DNA of 64,000 nucleotides from NCBI GenBank assembly GCA_937891465.1, contig CALAHF010000097.1, positions 110,134 through 174,133 of the forward strand. Reading direction: 5' to 3'. Of this stretch, positions 52,548-61,967 are shown in pieces. The notes under the pieces were generated by a model that worked only from the letters and a program-made list of their open reading frames with translations, was not told where the DNA came from and made no database searches. Position 1 is the stretch's first letter; every line of letters begins with the position of its first letter. This stretch comes from an uncultured Verrucomicrobiales bacterium (GTDB taxonomy: Bacteria > Verrucomicrobiota > Verrucomicrobiia > Verrucomicrobiales > DEV007). The position numbers and the translations under genes are program-made.

Positions 52548-53515
52548 TTGAAATTCACCTTTGCGCCGGGCAACGCCTTTTCCAATGCTTTGGCACCCTT
52601 CTCTGTCGCTTTTGAATTCCATAGATAGACATTTTTTAGATTTTTCAGCCCTTCCAGCTGTTTCAAACCAGCATCGGAAACTTCCGTGCCATAAAGATTA
52701 AGATACCGCAGATTCGACAACCCCTTCAACTGCGAAATGCTGGCATCACCAATTTTCGTCTGGTGTAAATCCAGCCGGACGAGCCGTTTCAACTCAGCAA
52801 CCTGCGCCAGTGAAGCGTCCGTGATCGCTGTTTTCGAAAGGTCCAAATGTGCCACATGATCGCCAATTTTTGCAATCGAACCCACTTTCTCATCCGTTGC
52901 CTCTTCACCCGTGAGGCGGAAATCGACCGAAACAAGAGGGCTTGAATCCGAAAGTGGCATCACCCGACCTCCCGCAGCGGTAATTCCTTCCCACGCTTTT
53001 TCTTCGAATGGCTTGAGGCCTTCGCTCAATTTTTTGTAGGTTTCCTGAATCTCAGAGACCGGAATTTTTGCACCTGTATTTGAAACTTCCTTCGGCTTTC
53101 CTTCCAAATTTCCAGCCCAACCACCAAAATCAGCACCTTCATTGATCCACTTTTTAAACAGCTCAATTTGCTCTGGCGTGAGCGGATCAGCCTTATCCGT
53201 TGGCGGCATAAAATCGTCGTCATCCGCCGGCAGCGTCACCCGCACGACCATTTCACTATCGTCCGCTTCCCCTGCCGTAAAAACGGCACCGTTTTCACTT
53301 CCTGCCACCCAGCCCCATGCCCCATCAAGCCGGAGACCTGCCTTCGGTTTTTTCGTGCGTCCATTTTCCTCGTAAGGAGCCTTGTGGCATTCCACACAGC
53401 TTTTTTCGATGAAAGGCCAGATTTCTTTTTCAAAATTGACCTTGTTCTGGCCAAAGACCGGAGCCGCAGCCACGGCCAGCAAAATAGGAAGCGCTTTTCG
53501 AAAGTTCATATCCAA
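52544..53515 (-). CDS. Exported haem-c protein with leucine-rich repeats
   Basis: A 323-residue protein: signal peptide (LPILLAVAAAPVFG), a planctomycete-type cytochrome c domain with the haem motif CVECH at 40-44 and a distal DDDDFMPPTDKADPLT region containing Met, then leucine-rich repeats (HLDLSKTAITDASLAQVAEL, RLDLHQTKIGDASISQLKGL, YLNLYGTEVSDAGLKQLEGL). Such fusions are common in planctomycetes and verrucomicrobia. The redox partner is unknown. Stop and the next start overlap as GTGA. Confidence 0.85.
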   Translation of the reverse strand: MDMNFRKALPILLAVAAAPVFGQNKVNFEKEIWPFIEKSCVECHKAPYEENGRTKKPKAGLRLDGAWGWVAGSENGAVFTAGEADDSEMVVRVTLPADDDDFMPPTDKADPLTPEQIELFKKWINEGADFGGWAGNLEGKPKEVSNTGAKIPVSEIQETYKKLSEGLKPFEEKAWEGITAAGGRVMPLSDSSPLVSVDFRLTGEEATDEKVGSIAKIGDHVAHLDLSKTAITDASLAQVAELKRLVRLDLHQTKIGDASISQLKGLSNLRYLNLYGTEVSDAGLKQLEGLKNLKNVYLWNSKATEKGAKALEKALPGAKVNFK

Positions 53516-53579
53516 ATACTACAAACACAGTCTTGGCAATCAACGGCTTTCGCGCCGCAAATGTGTGTTTCAGATTTCA

Positions 53580-53622
53580 CAAAACAACGGGGTGTGTTCA
53601 TCGTACAGACCCTGTTCGATCG
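53580..53622 (-). repeat. 43-bp palindromic repeat, copy 14
   Basis: In minus orientation: CGATCGAACAGGGTCTGTAC, GATGAACACACCCCGTTG and TTTTG. It lies six bases after the moeA stop codon and before the haem/LRR gene. Confidence 0.7.
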
Positions 53623-53628
53623 AAAAAA

Positions 53629-54840
53629 TCAAATCCACCAACCAGTAACGCTTTGACCGGACTGCAGACTTTCAGATGCAGCCAACCGCACCAATGCATC
53701 AGCCTGCGCAAGCCCGTGAACGGCGTGACTTTGCTGAACTCCGAATGGAGTGATCCGATTTCCGTTTTCACGATCCACTTTCACTCGAAGGTAATGGGGG
53801 CGGTCACCCCGATTTTCGAGGTCCGTGCCAAGCACTCCCGAAAACGATTCCAGGGCAGGTTGATCTGCGGAAACATCTTTTTTGCCTAGCCATTTTTGAA
53901 TCGCCGGACCGGCAAACATCGAAAAGGTCACGAACGCAGAAACTGGATTTCCCGGCAGACCAACAACAGACACCCGATCTTCGAATCGCCCAAAAACAAA
54001 GGGTTTACCGGGCTTTACATTCACTCGCCAAAATTCAGTGGTCACCCCCAGATCGGTCAGGGTTTCTTTTACAAAATCGCGATCGCCCACCGAAACGCCG
54101 CCCGCAATGATCACAAAGTCCCCCGTGTGAAGCGCATTTTCCAATACCGAGCGAAGATGCCCACGATCATCCATCGCGTGAAATCGCGCAGCAATGCCTC
54201 CCAGTCTTTCAACTGCCGCTGTAAGCATGGGTCCATTGCTATTGTAAATTTCGCCTTCGCCAAGCCATTCACCAGTCTCAACCAGCTCGTCTCCCGTTGT
54301 CACAATATTCACCATTGGTCGCGAAAAAATCGGCACGTTGGGAAGTCCTTGCGAGGCAAGCAAACCAATCGTCGTAGGCTTGATACGCTCCCCTTTTGAG
54401 AGAATTCGCTGACCTTCACAGACATCAGAACCCCGCCGCCGAATGTTCTCGGCAAGCTCAACCCCTTCGACAATTCGAATCGCCGTCCGCTCATCATCCA
54501 CAAATTCGACATCCTCCTGCATGATAACGGCATCCGCACCGCGCGGAATGGCGGCTCCTGTAAAAATTCGCAGGGCTTCGCCGGGCTTAAGAATCAGATC
54601 AAGATCTGGCCCTGCAGCTTGGACTTGACCGGCGACGTTCAGTGTATCTCCGGTTCGACATTCCGAAGCGCGAACCGCATAACCGTCCATCGACGAATTA
54701 TCGAAAACCGGGCAATCCAATCGAGCACCAAGTGTTTCGGCCGCGACTCCATCAACCGCCATCGAAATCGGAACCCACATCACGGGGCCACTGGAGGTGC
54801 TCTCTAAAATTCGTTTTCGCGCTTCGAGTTCTTCGATCAT
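53629..54840 (-). CDS. moeA: Molybdopterin molybdenumtransferase
   Basis: A 403-residue MoeA, which inserts molybdate into molybdopterin-AMP. Landmarks: DNSSMDGYAVRA, RIFTGAAIPRGADAVIMQED, LLASQGLPNVPIFSRPMV, VTTGDELVETG, YNSNGPMLTAAVE, IIAGGVSVGDRDFVKE, VNVKPGKPFVFGRF and GLPGNPVSAFVTF. Length and order are normal. It implies molybdoenzymes in the genome, e.g. formate dehydrogenases, some of which are selenoproteins; no other mo genes are nearby. Confidence 0.95.
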   Translation of the reverse strand: MIEELEARKRILESTSSGPVMWVPISMAVDGVAAETLGARLDCPVFDNSSMDGYAVRASECRTGDTLNVAGQVQAAGPDLDLILKPGEALRIFTGAAIPRGADAVIMQEDVEFVDDERTAIRIVEGVELAENIRRRGSDVCEGQRILSKGERIKPTTIGLLASQGLPNVPIFSRPMVNIVTTGDELVETGEWLGEGEIYNSNGPMLTAAVERLGGIAARFHAMDDRGHLRSVLENALHTGDFVIIAGGVSVGDRDFVKETLTDLGVTTEFWRVNVKPGKPFVFGRFEDRVSVVGLPGNPVSAFVTFSMFAGPAIQKWLGKKDVSADQPALESFSGVLGTDLENRGDRPHYLRVKVDRENGNRITPFGVQQSHAVHGLAQADALVRLAASESLQSGQSVTGWWI

Positions 54841-54894
54841 TCGTTAAGGGAATGGTCGGACCAATCAGCCACGTTTTAAACCAAAATTATCAGT

Positions 54895-56874
54895 TCAAGA
54901 ATTGAGCGGCAGCATGTCGTAAGGCCGCTCTTCATCTCCGTCGATATAGGAAATATAGGCCTGATTCGCAATCTTGGTGCCTCCAGGCGTAGGGAAATTT
55001 CCGGTGAAATACCAATCGCCATTGTGAACCGGAATCGCTCCGTGAAGGCTTTCGATTGTCTGATAAATTACTTCAATTTCACCACTCCACTGAACGTCCG
55101 TTGGATAAACGATCTCGGCAATTTCAGCTGAAATTTCTTCCGCTGTAAACGGCTCGTAAAAGGCCTTCATGCAATTCACCTGCTCTTCGACCGGCTTTTC
55201 CAACTCCGCTTTGCAGGCGGCGTATACGTCGATCTTCACATTGTGAAGGCCGCGTTTTTCCAGCAAATTCGCAGCGGCGCGAAAGGCGATAAATTTCCCA
55301 AGCTCGGACATATCGATGCCGTAACAATCGGGATAGCGGATCTGAGGCGCGGTTGAGACAATCACGATTTTCTTCGGATTGGTCCGCGTCAGAATTTTTA
55401 GAATCGACTTTTGCAGAGTGGTTCCGCGCACAATTGAATCATCAATTACCACCAAGGTATCGTCTTCTTTCACGATGCCATAAGTGATGTCGTAAACGTG
55501 AGACACCATCTGGTCACGGCCTTTTTCCTGATTGATAAAGGTCCGCAGCTTGATGTCTTTATGGGTAATTTTTTCGCCCTTCGGCCAATTCCCCATAATC
55601 AAATCATCGATCAAATCCGCATTGATCGATCCGTCAGCGACCGCCGCCAACAGTTGATCGCGGACTTCCTCACGACGCGCGCGACGCAATCCGTCCATCA
55701 TTCCGTGGTAACCAATCTCCGCCGTATTCGGCACAAAACTGAAGACCGCTTTCCCAAAATCGTTGTTAATCGCTTTTTGAATTTGCGGTACCAGTGCATG
55801 ACCTAGAGCAAGGCGTTCCTGATAAATCGTTGGATCATTTCCGCGTGAAAAATAAATGCGCTCGAACGAACATGGTTTGAATTCAAGTGGTTCAGCAAAT
55901 TTCTCGATCTGAAGCTCCGTCGCGATCGTTCCCTGTTGCCGCTTCATCACCGCAACATGCCCGGGTTCAAGTTCGCGAACATCACCTTTTTCGCAGGCAA
56001 AAACCGTCATCAACGGCACCCGCTCACTTGCAAAAGCGATCACCTCGTCATCTTCGTAATAATGGCAGGGGCGAATTCCGCTGGGATCACGAAGGACAAA
56101 GCCATCACCATTTCCGATGGCTCCGGCAATCGCATAACCGCCATCCCAAACGTTCCCACATTTTTCCAAAATTCGGCGGATATCGATTTCTTTTGAAATG
56201 ATCCCCGGAATTTCCTGTCCTGGCGTTCCTTTATCTCGTTCACGGTGATAAACCGCATCGTGGGCTTCTTCGAGATTGAAGCCGATCTCTTCCAGCACCG
56301 TCTGCGTATCGGTATCGAAAATCGGATGCTGACCACGCTCGATCAGATGGTGATTCAAATCACGCGCGTTGGTCATGTTGAAATTGCCGGCCACCATCAG
56401 CGTTTTCGTAGGCCAGCTAGTGCGCTTCAGGTAGGGATGGCACCCCCCAGAACCCAGCCGACCTGATGTTCCATATCGTAAATGCCCCAACAGCAGTTCG
56501 CCGCCAAAATCGAATTGATCTTTGAATTTGTCAGGATCGATCAGCGGCTTTCCATTCTTGCCGACTTCATCTGAAGTGATTTTCCCACGTCGTTCCAGCT
56601 TCGCAAAAGTCGACAACTGGTCCTCCATCACTTTTATTAGTGAATCCCGTTTCGCGTTTCGTTCACGGAAAATATAAGGCTTCCCGAGAGGAGGGTTCAA
56701 CTTGCAGCAACCAATCCCGATGCCGTCCTGACCACGGTTGTGCTGCTTCTCCATCAACAAATAGAGCCGCTGAAATCCCCACAACGGCGTGCCGTATTTG
56801 TCGTTGTAATAGCCGAGCGGTTTCTTCAGCCGGATAAAGGCCAAGCCGCATTCGTGATTGATTGAGTCGCTCAT
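54895..56874 (-). CDS. purF: Amidophosphoribosyltransferase-like PurF, long form
   Basis: A 659-residue PurF, first committed enzyme of purine synthesis. Unlike the 470-500 residue type, it has a propeptide MSDSINHE with the nucleophile Cys at position 9 (CGLAFIRLKKP) and long insertions in the glutaminase domain. LLGHLRYGTSG, DPSGIRPCHYY and AFASERVPL mark the glutaminase, and VVIDDSIVRGTTLQKSI the PRPP-binding loop of the transferase. The long form is known from Bacteroidetes and PVC bacteria. It runs on the same strand as purM, twenty bases apart. Confidence 0.85.
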   Translation of the reverse strand: MSDSINHECGLAFIRLKKPLGYYNDKYGTPLWGFQRLYLLMEKQHNRGQDGIGIGCCKLNPPLGKPYIFRERNAKRDSLIKVMEDQLSTFAKLERRGKITSDEVGKNGKPLIDPDKFKDQFDFGGELLLGHLRYGTSGRLGSGGCHPYLKRTSWPTKTLMVAGNFNMTNARDLNHHLIERGQHPIFDTDTQTVLEEIGFNLEEAHDAVYHRERDKGTPGQEIPGIISKEIDIRRILEKCGNVWDGGYAIAGAIGNGDGFVLRDPSGIRPCHYYEDDEVIAFASERVPLMTVFACEKGDVRELEPGHVAVMKRQQGTIATELQIEKFAEPLEFKPCSFERIYFSRGNDPTIYQERLALGHALVPQIQKAINNDFGKAVFSFVPNTAEIGYHGMMDGLRRARREEVRDQLLAAVADGSINADLIDDLIMGNWPKGEKITHKDIKLRTFINQEKGRDQMVSHVYDITYGIVKEDDTLVVIDDSIVRGTTLQKSILKILTRTNPKKIVIVSTAPQIRYPDCYGIDMSELGKFIAFRAAANLLEKRGLHNVKIDVYAACKAELEKPVEEQVNCMKAFYEPFTAEEISAEIAEIVYPTDVQWSGEIEVIYQTIESLHGAIPVHNGDWYFTGNFPTPGGTKIANQAYISYIDGDEERPYDMLPLNS

Positions 56875-56894
56875 TTGTTAATGAAGCTGGTCGG

Positions 56895-57893
56895 TTATCC
56901 TATTTGGACGTTCACACCACCTCCGTCGGTCACTTCGCCAAGAACTTTCGCTCCTTCGTGAAATAATGTCGCTTTTTCAGCATCTGCTGCAGGAATAATC
57001 GCGACCCAGCCCCAACCCATGTTGAAGGTGTCGATCGCGTCCTTCTCGGTGTCTACGTGTTGCAAAATTTTCTGAACCGCTCCGAGCTCCCATTTCGGAA
57101 TGGTAATCGCGGCTCCTTTTTCACCGAGCAAACGCTCGAGGTTTTCAGGAAGTCCGCCGCCGGTAATGTGAGCGTAGGCTCGAACATCCGCGCCAGCCGC
57201 CTTAAGGCCCGCGCACGCATCGTGATACAAACGAGTCGGAGCCAGCATTTCAGCCATTTCTTCGCGAGTCACTTCGTCGGGAAATGCCGCGATGATTTTG
57301 CGAATCAAACTCCAGCCGTTCGCGTGAAATCCATCGGATGGATAGCCAACCAGGACATCACCGACTTCAACTCGAGTCGGATCGATCATTTCAGGCTTCT
57401 CCACCGCACCGACGCAAAATCCGCTCAGCTCGACCATGTTATCCGGCACGATTCCCGGCATCTCAGCCGTTTCGCCGCCCGCGAGAATGCAGTCGCAGCT
57501 CTCCAAATGCTCGGCCATTCCGGAGATCAGTCGTTTGATCTTCGTTTTATCGATCGCGCCAACACCGACGTAATCGAGAAACATCAGTGGATCGCCGCCG
57601 GTCGTGAGAATGTCGTTCACATTCATCGCCACCAGATCTTTTCCGGCGATTTCGAGCAGATCGTATTCGAGTAAAAGCTCCAGCTTCGTGCCGACTCCAT
57701 CACAACCTGTCACAATGACCGGTTGTTTGTAGTCGGACAAATCGTAGCTCGCTGCGAAAAGACCAAACGCCTGCATCAGCTGGCGCCCGCCCTCAGTTCG
57801 TTGGCGGAGGTCATTGATATCGCCAACCAGCGCAGCCGCTTCGTGGATATCGACTCCGGCGTTTTTGTAAGTGAATGATTCGTTTTCGGACAT
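56895..57893 (-). CDS. purM: Phosphoribosylformylglycinamidine cyclo-ligase
   Basis: A 332-residue PurM (AIR synthetase), an ATP-dependent cyclase of purine synthesis. Characteristic: YKNAGVDIHEA, CDGVGTKLELLLEYD, GKDLVAMNVNDILTTGGDPLMFLDYVG, LAGGETAEMPGI, VLVGYPSDGFHANGWSLIR, AYAHITGGGLPENLERLL and NMGWGWVAIIP. Length is normal. It precedes purF; the gap upstream to purQ holds two intergenic repeats. Confidence 0.95.
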   Translation of the reverse strand: MSENESFTYKNAGVDIHEAAALVGDINDLRQRTEGGRQLMQAFGLFAASYDLSDYKQPVIVTGCDGVGTKLELLLEYDLLEIAGKDLVAMNVNDILTTGGDPLMFLDYVGVGAIDKTKIKRLISGMAEHLESCDCILAGGETAEMPGIVPDNMVELSGFCVGAVEKPEMIDPTRVEVGDVLVGYPSDGFHANGWSLIRKIIAAFPDEVTREEMAEMLAPTRLYHDACAGLKAAGADVRAYAHITGGGLPENLERLLGEKGAAITIPKWELGAVQKILQHVDTEKDAIDTFNMGWGWVAIIPAADAEKATLFHEGAKVLGEVTDGGGVNVQIG

Positions 57894-57935
57894 GGCGGGT
57901 GTTTTAGAAAATCGGCAAATTTAAAATGAAAGGCA

Positions 57936-58044
57936 GGTAGGGACGATTGTCCCCAATCGTCCGCAATGCAACGGCGGGTCTACTTCGGTCAGGTTGCTTC
58001 GATCCGATAGGCTTCGCGGACGATTGGGGACAATCGTCCCTACC
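57936..58044. repeat. Inverted-repeat (REPIN-like) element, 29-bp perfect arms
   Basis: The arms 57936-57964 and 58016-58044 are perfect reverse complements of each other, with a 51-bp spacer; each arm also has an internal dyad (GACGATTG and CAATCGTC). Two palindromic units in opposite orientation match the layout of a REP doublet or a small MITE. It lies between purM and purQ, nine bases from repeat copy 15. It does not share sequence with the 43-bp family. Confidence 0.75.
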
Positions 58045-58052
58045 CACCTCCA

Positions 58053-58095
58053 CGAACCAATAGGGTTGGTTTGGCAAACAGACCCTGTTGTTTCG
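58053..58095 (-). repeat. 43-bp palindromic repeat, copy 15
   Basis: CGAACCAATAGGGTTGG on one side and CAGACCCTGTTGTTTCG on the other, with a TTTGGCAAA centre. It lies eight bases from the purQ stop codon. Confidence 0.7.
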
Positions 58096-58102
58096 AAAAA
58101 CA

Positions 58103-58822
58103 TCATTTTGATACGGCTTCAAAAAGGGATGCAAAAAGGTAATGGCCGTTGCCGCGCTCCTGTTTGTCCCAATCGGGATCGTAATGATCTTCGCGCTCCA
58201 TGAAACGTTCGGGGTGCGGCATCAATCCAAGCACGCGGCCCGTTTCATCCTGAAGCCCGGCGATCTGCTCGAAGCTGCCGTTTTCATCAGTTGAGTAGGT
58301 CAGCGCGGCGAATCCATCGGCGACGAGTTTTTTGGCATCGGCTGGATCAGCAGTGACAAGGCGTCCCTCTGCATGAGCGTACGGAAATTCGAATTCTTCA
58401 GGTAATTTCGAAAGATACGGGCTGTTCGGCGCGTGATTTTTCAGCATCGACCATTTGCACTGATAACGACCGCTGGTGTTGTGAACGAGGCTGCAATCAG
58501 GTAACAAGCCGAGCTGCGTCAGGATCTGGAAGCCATTGCAAATACCGAGTAGATAGCCGCCGCCATCGCGAAATCCCTTCAGTGCGTCGCCGATTTTATT
58601 TTCGGTCACTAGCTTCGCAATTCGGCCGGACATGACATAATCCCCGTAGCTAAAGCCACCGACGAGCACCACGAGGCTGACGCCATCGAGCATTTCCCGC
58701 GTGAGCGTTGAGCTGGGAGCGATTTCCGCTTCAAATCCTACAGACGTAAGTGCGCGCGCCGTTTCAGCGTCGCAGTTCGTGCCAGGGAATTTTAGTAGTA
58801 GGGCGCGAGGCCGTTTTTCCAT
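58103..58822 (-). CDS. purQ: Phosphoribosylformylglycinamidine synthase, glutaminase subunit
   Basis: A 239-residue PurQ-type class I glutaminase. LLLKFPGTNCDAETARAL is the start, VVLVGGFSYGDYVMSGRIAK the conserved strand, GYLLGICNGFQILTQLGLLP carries the nucleophile Cys, and LGLMPHPERFMEREDH the catalytic His/Glu. It supplies ammonia to PurL. Its start overlaps the end of purL by 31 bases, so the two are translated together. Confidence 0.95.
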   Translation of the reverse strand: MEKRPRALLLKFPGTNCDAETARALTSVGFEAEIAPSSTLTREMLDGVSLVVLVGGFSYGDYVMSGRIAKLVTENKIGDALKGFRDGGGYLLGICNGFQILTQLGLLPDCSLVHNTSGRYQCKWSMLKNHAPNSPYLSKLPEEFEFPYAHAEGRLVTADPADAKKLVADGFAALTYSTDENGSFEQIAGLQDETGRVLGLMPHPERFMEREDHYDPDWDKQERGNGHYLFASLFEAVSK

Positions 58823-61701
58823 AACGATTTCAGTTCAGAAAGCGGTTCGTTGATCAGGGTTTCTTTGCCCCATTCAATATTCAAATTCGTGTGCGAATCA
58901 GTGGCAGTTCCAATTTCACCGTAGGCGTGATCTGCAAAATGCGCAGCAACCGCTTCGCGATTTTCCGGTGCAATCTCGATTACGAATCGGCCGGGAGTTT
59001 CCGCGAAAAGCAGAGCCACTTTTGAAACGTCGCCGTCGGTTGGCAATTGATCGAGATTCAATTCAAGCCCGCCTTTTCCAGAGAAAGCAAATTCAGCGAG
59101 CGCTCCAGCGAGTCCACCTTCAGAAACGTCGTGAGCGGAAAGAATCCAGCCATTTTTAAGCGCTTCGTAATAGGCGTTATACAGAGCAAGATTCGTTTCG
59201 AGATCAGTCTGAGGAACCGCATCAATGTGCTCAAGCTGGCGAGCCAAAACGCTGCCACCAAGTTCGTTACCAGTGGTTCCGAGAACGGCGACCACGCTAT
59301 TCGAACGACGAAGCGATGCGCCAACGACATGTGATTTATCTTCGACGATTCCCATTCCGGAAATCAGAATGGTTACCGGAATTGAAACAGGACCGTCCTT
59401 TGTTTCGAAATAGTTGTAGAACGAATCTTTACCGGAAACAAACGGTGCAGAATAAGCATCCGCAGCAACCGCAATGCCTTTCACCGTTTCGACCAGTGCA
59501 CCAAGTTCTTCGTGATTGTCGGGGTTTCCGCCGCAAAAGTTATCGAGAATTGCAATACGCTCAGGATTTGAGCCGGCACCAACGAGCTGACGATAACACT
59601 CATCGACACAAGCCGTTCCCATCGCGTATGGATCGGTTTTTCCCCACTCCGGCAGGACAGAAAGCCCCATCGCCATGAGTTTATCCGATCCATCAATCCG
59701 CATGACCGCCGCATCTTGCGGAGCATCGCCGGAGGCACCTGCGAGTGGTTTCTGAACGGTGTTGCCTTGAACTTCGTGATCGTATTCACGAATGATTGGC
59801 TCGCGCGAAACGACTGCGAAGTCAGACAGGACATCGCGAAGGGCTTCGCCCAAATTAGAAATCGTCGGAGCAGCTGCCGCATCAGGCTTTGAAGTCCACT
59901 TCGACTTCATCTGACGAATCGGCGCATCGTGAAGCGCGGAACAATCAAGTTCACACACGGTCTCGCCGTGATGCTTTACTTTCAAAATTCCCGAGCCATC
60001 GGAATCACCTAGCACCGCCATTTCGGTTTCACATCGATCAGCAATTTCTTGAAGCTGCGGAAGCGACTCTTCTTTCACGGCCAAAACCATGCGCTCCTGA
60101 CTTTCAGAGATAAACAGCTCCCACGAAACCATGCCCTGCTCTTTCAGCGGCATCGTATCGAGATTGATTTCACCACCAACGTCTTCGAGCATTTCACCGC
60201 AGGCGCTGGAAAATCCACCCGCACCGCAGTCGGTCACAAATTCGATCAGCCCCGCATCGCGAGCAGCGAGGACAAAATCAGCTGCCTTTTTCTCTTCGAT
60301 CGGATTTCCAATCTGAACCGCAGTCTGATCTTCTTCGTGTGAATCGGTATCGAGCGCGGCTGATGAGAACGTCGCACCTTTGATCCCGTCACGGCCCGTT
60401 TTGCCACCAACGGCAACAATTTTCAGGCCGGCGGACATTTCTTTGTCGATGTCGCCATTTGGAATCACACCGGCTGTTCCGCAGTAAACCAACGGGTTAT
60501 AGATATAGGCGTCGTCGAACTGAATCGCGCCGCTCACCGTGGGAATTCCCATCCGGTTTCCGTAATCGCGAACGCCACGAACCACGCCGCGCATCACGCC
60601 AAGTGGGTGAATCACGTCTTCCGCACCGATTTTTTCAGCAGGAGTATCTGGCGGGCCAAAGCAAAAAACATCGAGCGAGGCAATCGGCTTGGCGCCTTTA
60701 CCCGCCCCCAAAATATCACGAATCACGCCACCAAGACCGGTATTTGCACCCGCATACGGCTCAAGCGCCGACGGGTGATTGTGCGTCTCGGCTTTCAAAC
60801 AAACGGCCTGTTTGTCATCGAGCTTGATGAAACCCGCGTTGTCATGGAAACACGAAAGCACGAAGCCCGGCTTCCGTTCCATGATGCGATTCGTCACATC
60901 GTAAATGTAAGTCTTGAAAAGCGAATTGATCGCCTCGGCACCGTCAGGTCCGTCGTGGGCTATCGTCGCCCCGAAAATCCGGTGCTTGCAGTGCTCACTC
61001 CAAGTCTGCGCGATGACCTCAAGCTCAACATCAGTCGGCTCGCGGTTCCAATCAGCGTAGATTTTTTGAACTGCCAGCATGTCCACTTTAGAAAGCGACA
61101 GCTTGAGGAACTGACTGATTTCAAACAGCTCGTCTTCATTGAGATCAGAAATCTTAAAGCGGCGATAAAAATCGGTAGGATGCGTCGTGATCCGATCCAT
61201 CAGCGCATTTCCCGTCAAAGCCTGCGAACTCGGATAATGAATCGTAGATTTGTGAATAGCCGGGTTGCAGACGTCTTTCACAAACGTTTTCGCAACCTCT
61301 TCAACACTGACGTCTTCGGCAAGATCACCAAAAACGTAAACCCGCTGGTGCAAATCAAAGCGGTTGGGATGGAAGCCCAACTCCTGAGACCGTCCCTGAA
61401 ATCGGGCGCGGATCGCTTCTTTTTCCAAATCGAGACCACCCGGCTTCATGCCGTATTCGATCATAAAAAGCCAATCATCACAGGCGTTCTGGTCAATGAA
61501 CAGCTCTTGCGACGCCTCATCGAGCAGAGTGCGCTTCACGAAACGCGCTAACGCAGCCGTCGAATCTCCCCCGATGTCTTCAAGTTCAAAGAGGTAACGC
61601 CTGGTCTTGCGGAAAGTGAGGTCAAATTCCAGCGGCGCGTAAAGGAGCGCACTGGCGTCGCCAGCGTCAATAAATCGATCAGAGATTTCGTAGGAGATCA
61701 T
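58792..61701 (-). CDS. purL: Phosphoribosylformylglycinamidine synthase, synthetase subunit with N-terminal extension
   Basis: A 969-residue PurL. It is longer than the 740-residue small form, with about 230 extra residues at the N terminus that contain two strand-rich PurS-like segments (RKTRRYLFELEDIG, HQRVYVFGDLAEDV). The synthetase core begins LEVIAQTWSEHCKHRIF, with LKAETHNHPSALEPYAGANTGLGGVIRDI, GIPTVSGAIQFD, FVTDCGAGGFSSACGEML and SGKDSFYNYF. purQ is separate. ATG 61701 fits; the frame opens 11 codons earlier. No purS gene is near, in line with the extension. Confidence 0.9.
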   Translation of the reverse strand: MISYEISDRFIDAGDASALLYAPLEFDLTFRKTRRYLFELEDIGGDSTAALARFVKRTLLDEASQELFIDQNACDDWLFMIEYGMKPGGLDLEKEAIRARFQGRSQELGFHPNRFDLHQRVYVFGDLAEDVSVEEVAKTFVKDVCNPAIHKSTIHYPSSQALTGNALMDRITTHPTDFYRRFKISDLNEDELFEISQFLKLSLSKVDMLAVQKIYADWNREPTDVELEVIAQTWSEHCKHRIFGATIAHDGPDGAEAINSLFKTYIYDVTNRIMERKPGFVLSCFHDNAGFIKLDDKQAVCLKAETHNHPSALEPYAGANTGLGGVIRDILGAGKGAKPIASLDVFCFGPPDTPAEKIGAEDVIHPLGVMRGVVRGVRDYGNRMGIPTVSGAIQFDDAYIYNPLVYCGTAGVIPNGDIDKEMSAGLKIVAVGGKTGRDGIKGATFSSAALDTDSHEEDQTAVQIGNPIEEKKAADFVLAARDAGLIEFVTDCGAGGFSSACGEMLEDVGGEINLDTMPLKEQGMVSWELFISESQERMVLAVKEESLPQLQEIADRCETEMAVLGDSDGSGILKVKHHGETVCELDCSALHDAPIRQMKSKWTSKPDAAAAPTISNLGEALRDVLSDFAVVSREPIIREYDHEVQGNTVQKPLAGASGDAPQDAAVMRIDGSDKLMAMGLSVLPEWGKTDPYAMGTACVDECYRQLVGAGSNPERIAILDNFCGGNPDNHEELGALVETVKGIAVAADAYSAPFVSGKDSFYNYFETKDGPVSIPVTILISGMGIVEDKSHVVGASLRRSNSVVAVLGTTGNELGGSVLARQLEHIDAVPQTDLETNLALYNAYYEALKNGWILSAHDVSEGGLAGALAEFAFSGKGGLELNLDQLPTDGDVSKVALLFAETPGRFVIEIAPENREAVAAHFADHAYGEIGTATDSHTNLNIEWGKETLINEPLSELKSLWKNGLAPYY

Positions 61702-61766
61702 TGGAATGGCAGAAAAAGGAACCGCCCTAACCATGGATCGGTCACACGTGGTTTTGGGTTAGACAA

Positions 61767-61816
61767 GGTGATTTGTGAAAAAAATGCCAGTTTCCTAAAA
61801 AAAGACTCAAATCACC
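61767..61816. promoter_or_regulatory. Inverted repeat in the purL 5' region
   Basis: GGTGATTTG (61767-61775) and CAAATCACC (61808-61816) are perfect reverse complements with 32 bases between, in the 266-bp region between the divergent purL and membrane-protein genes. Possible leader structure or operator; no known purine riboswitch is recognised. Confidence 0.3.
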
Positions 61817-61967
61817 AAAGCTGTCCGATTTTTCACTGTTAGCGTTACCTTTAGAAATGAGAGATCTGATATTACGTGGCGCGCCCTTTTCCGCCGTTTA
61901 AGCAGCGTTTTTTCACTCATCGACACCACGCCAATGCGAAAACAGGAAATGCGGCGAAAATAAGCAA

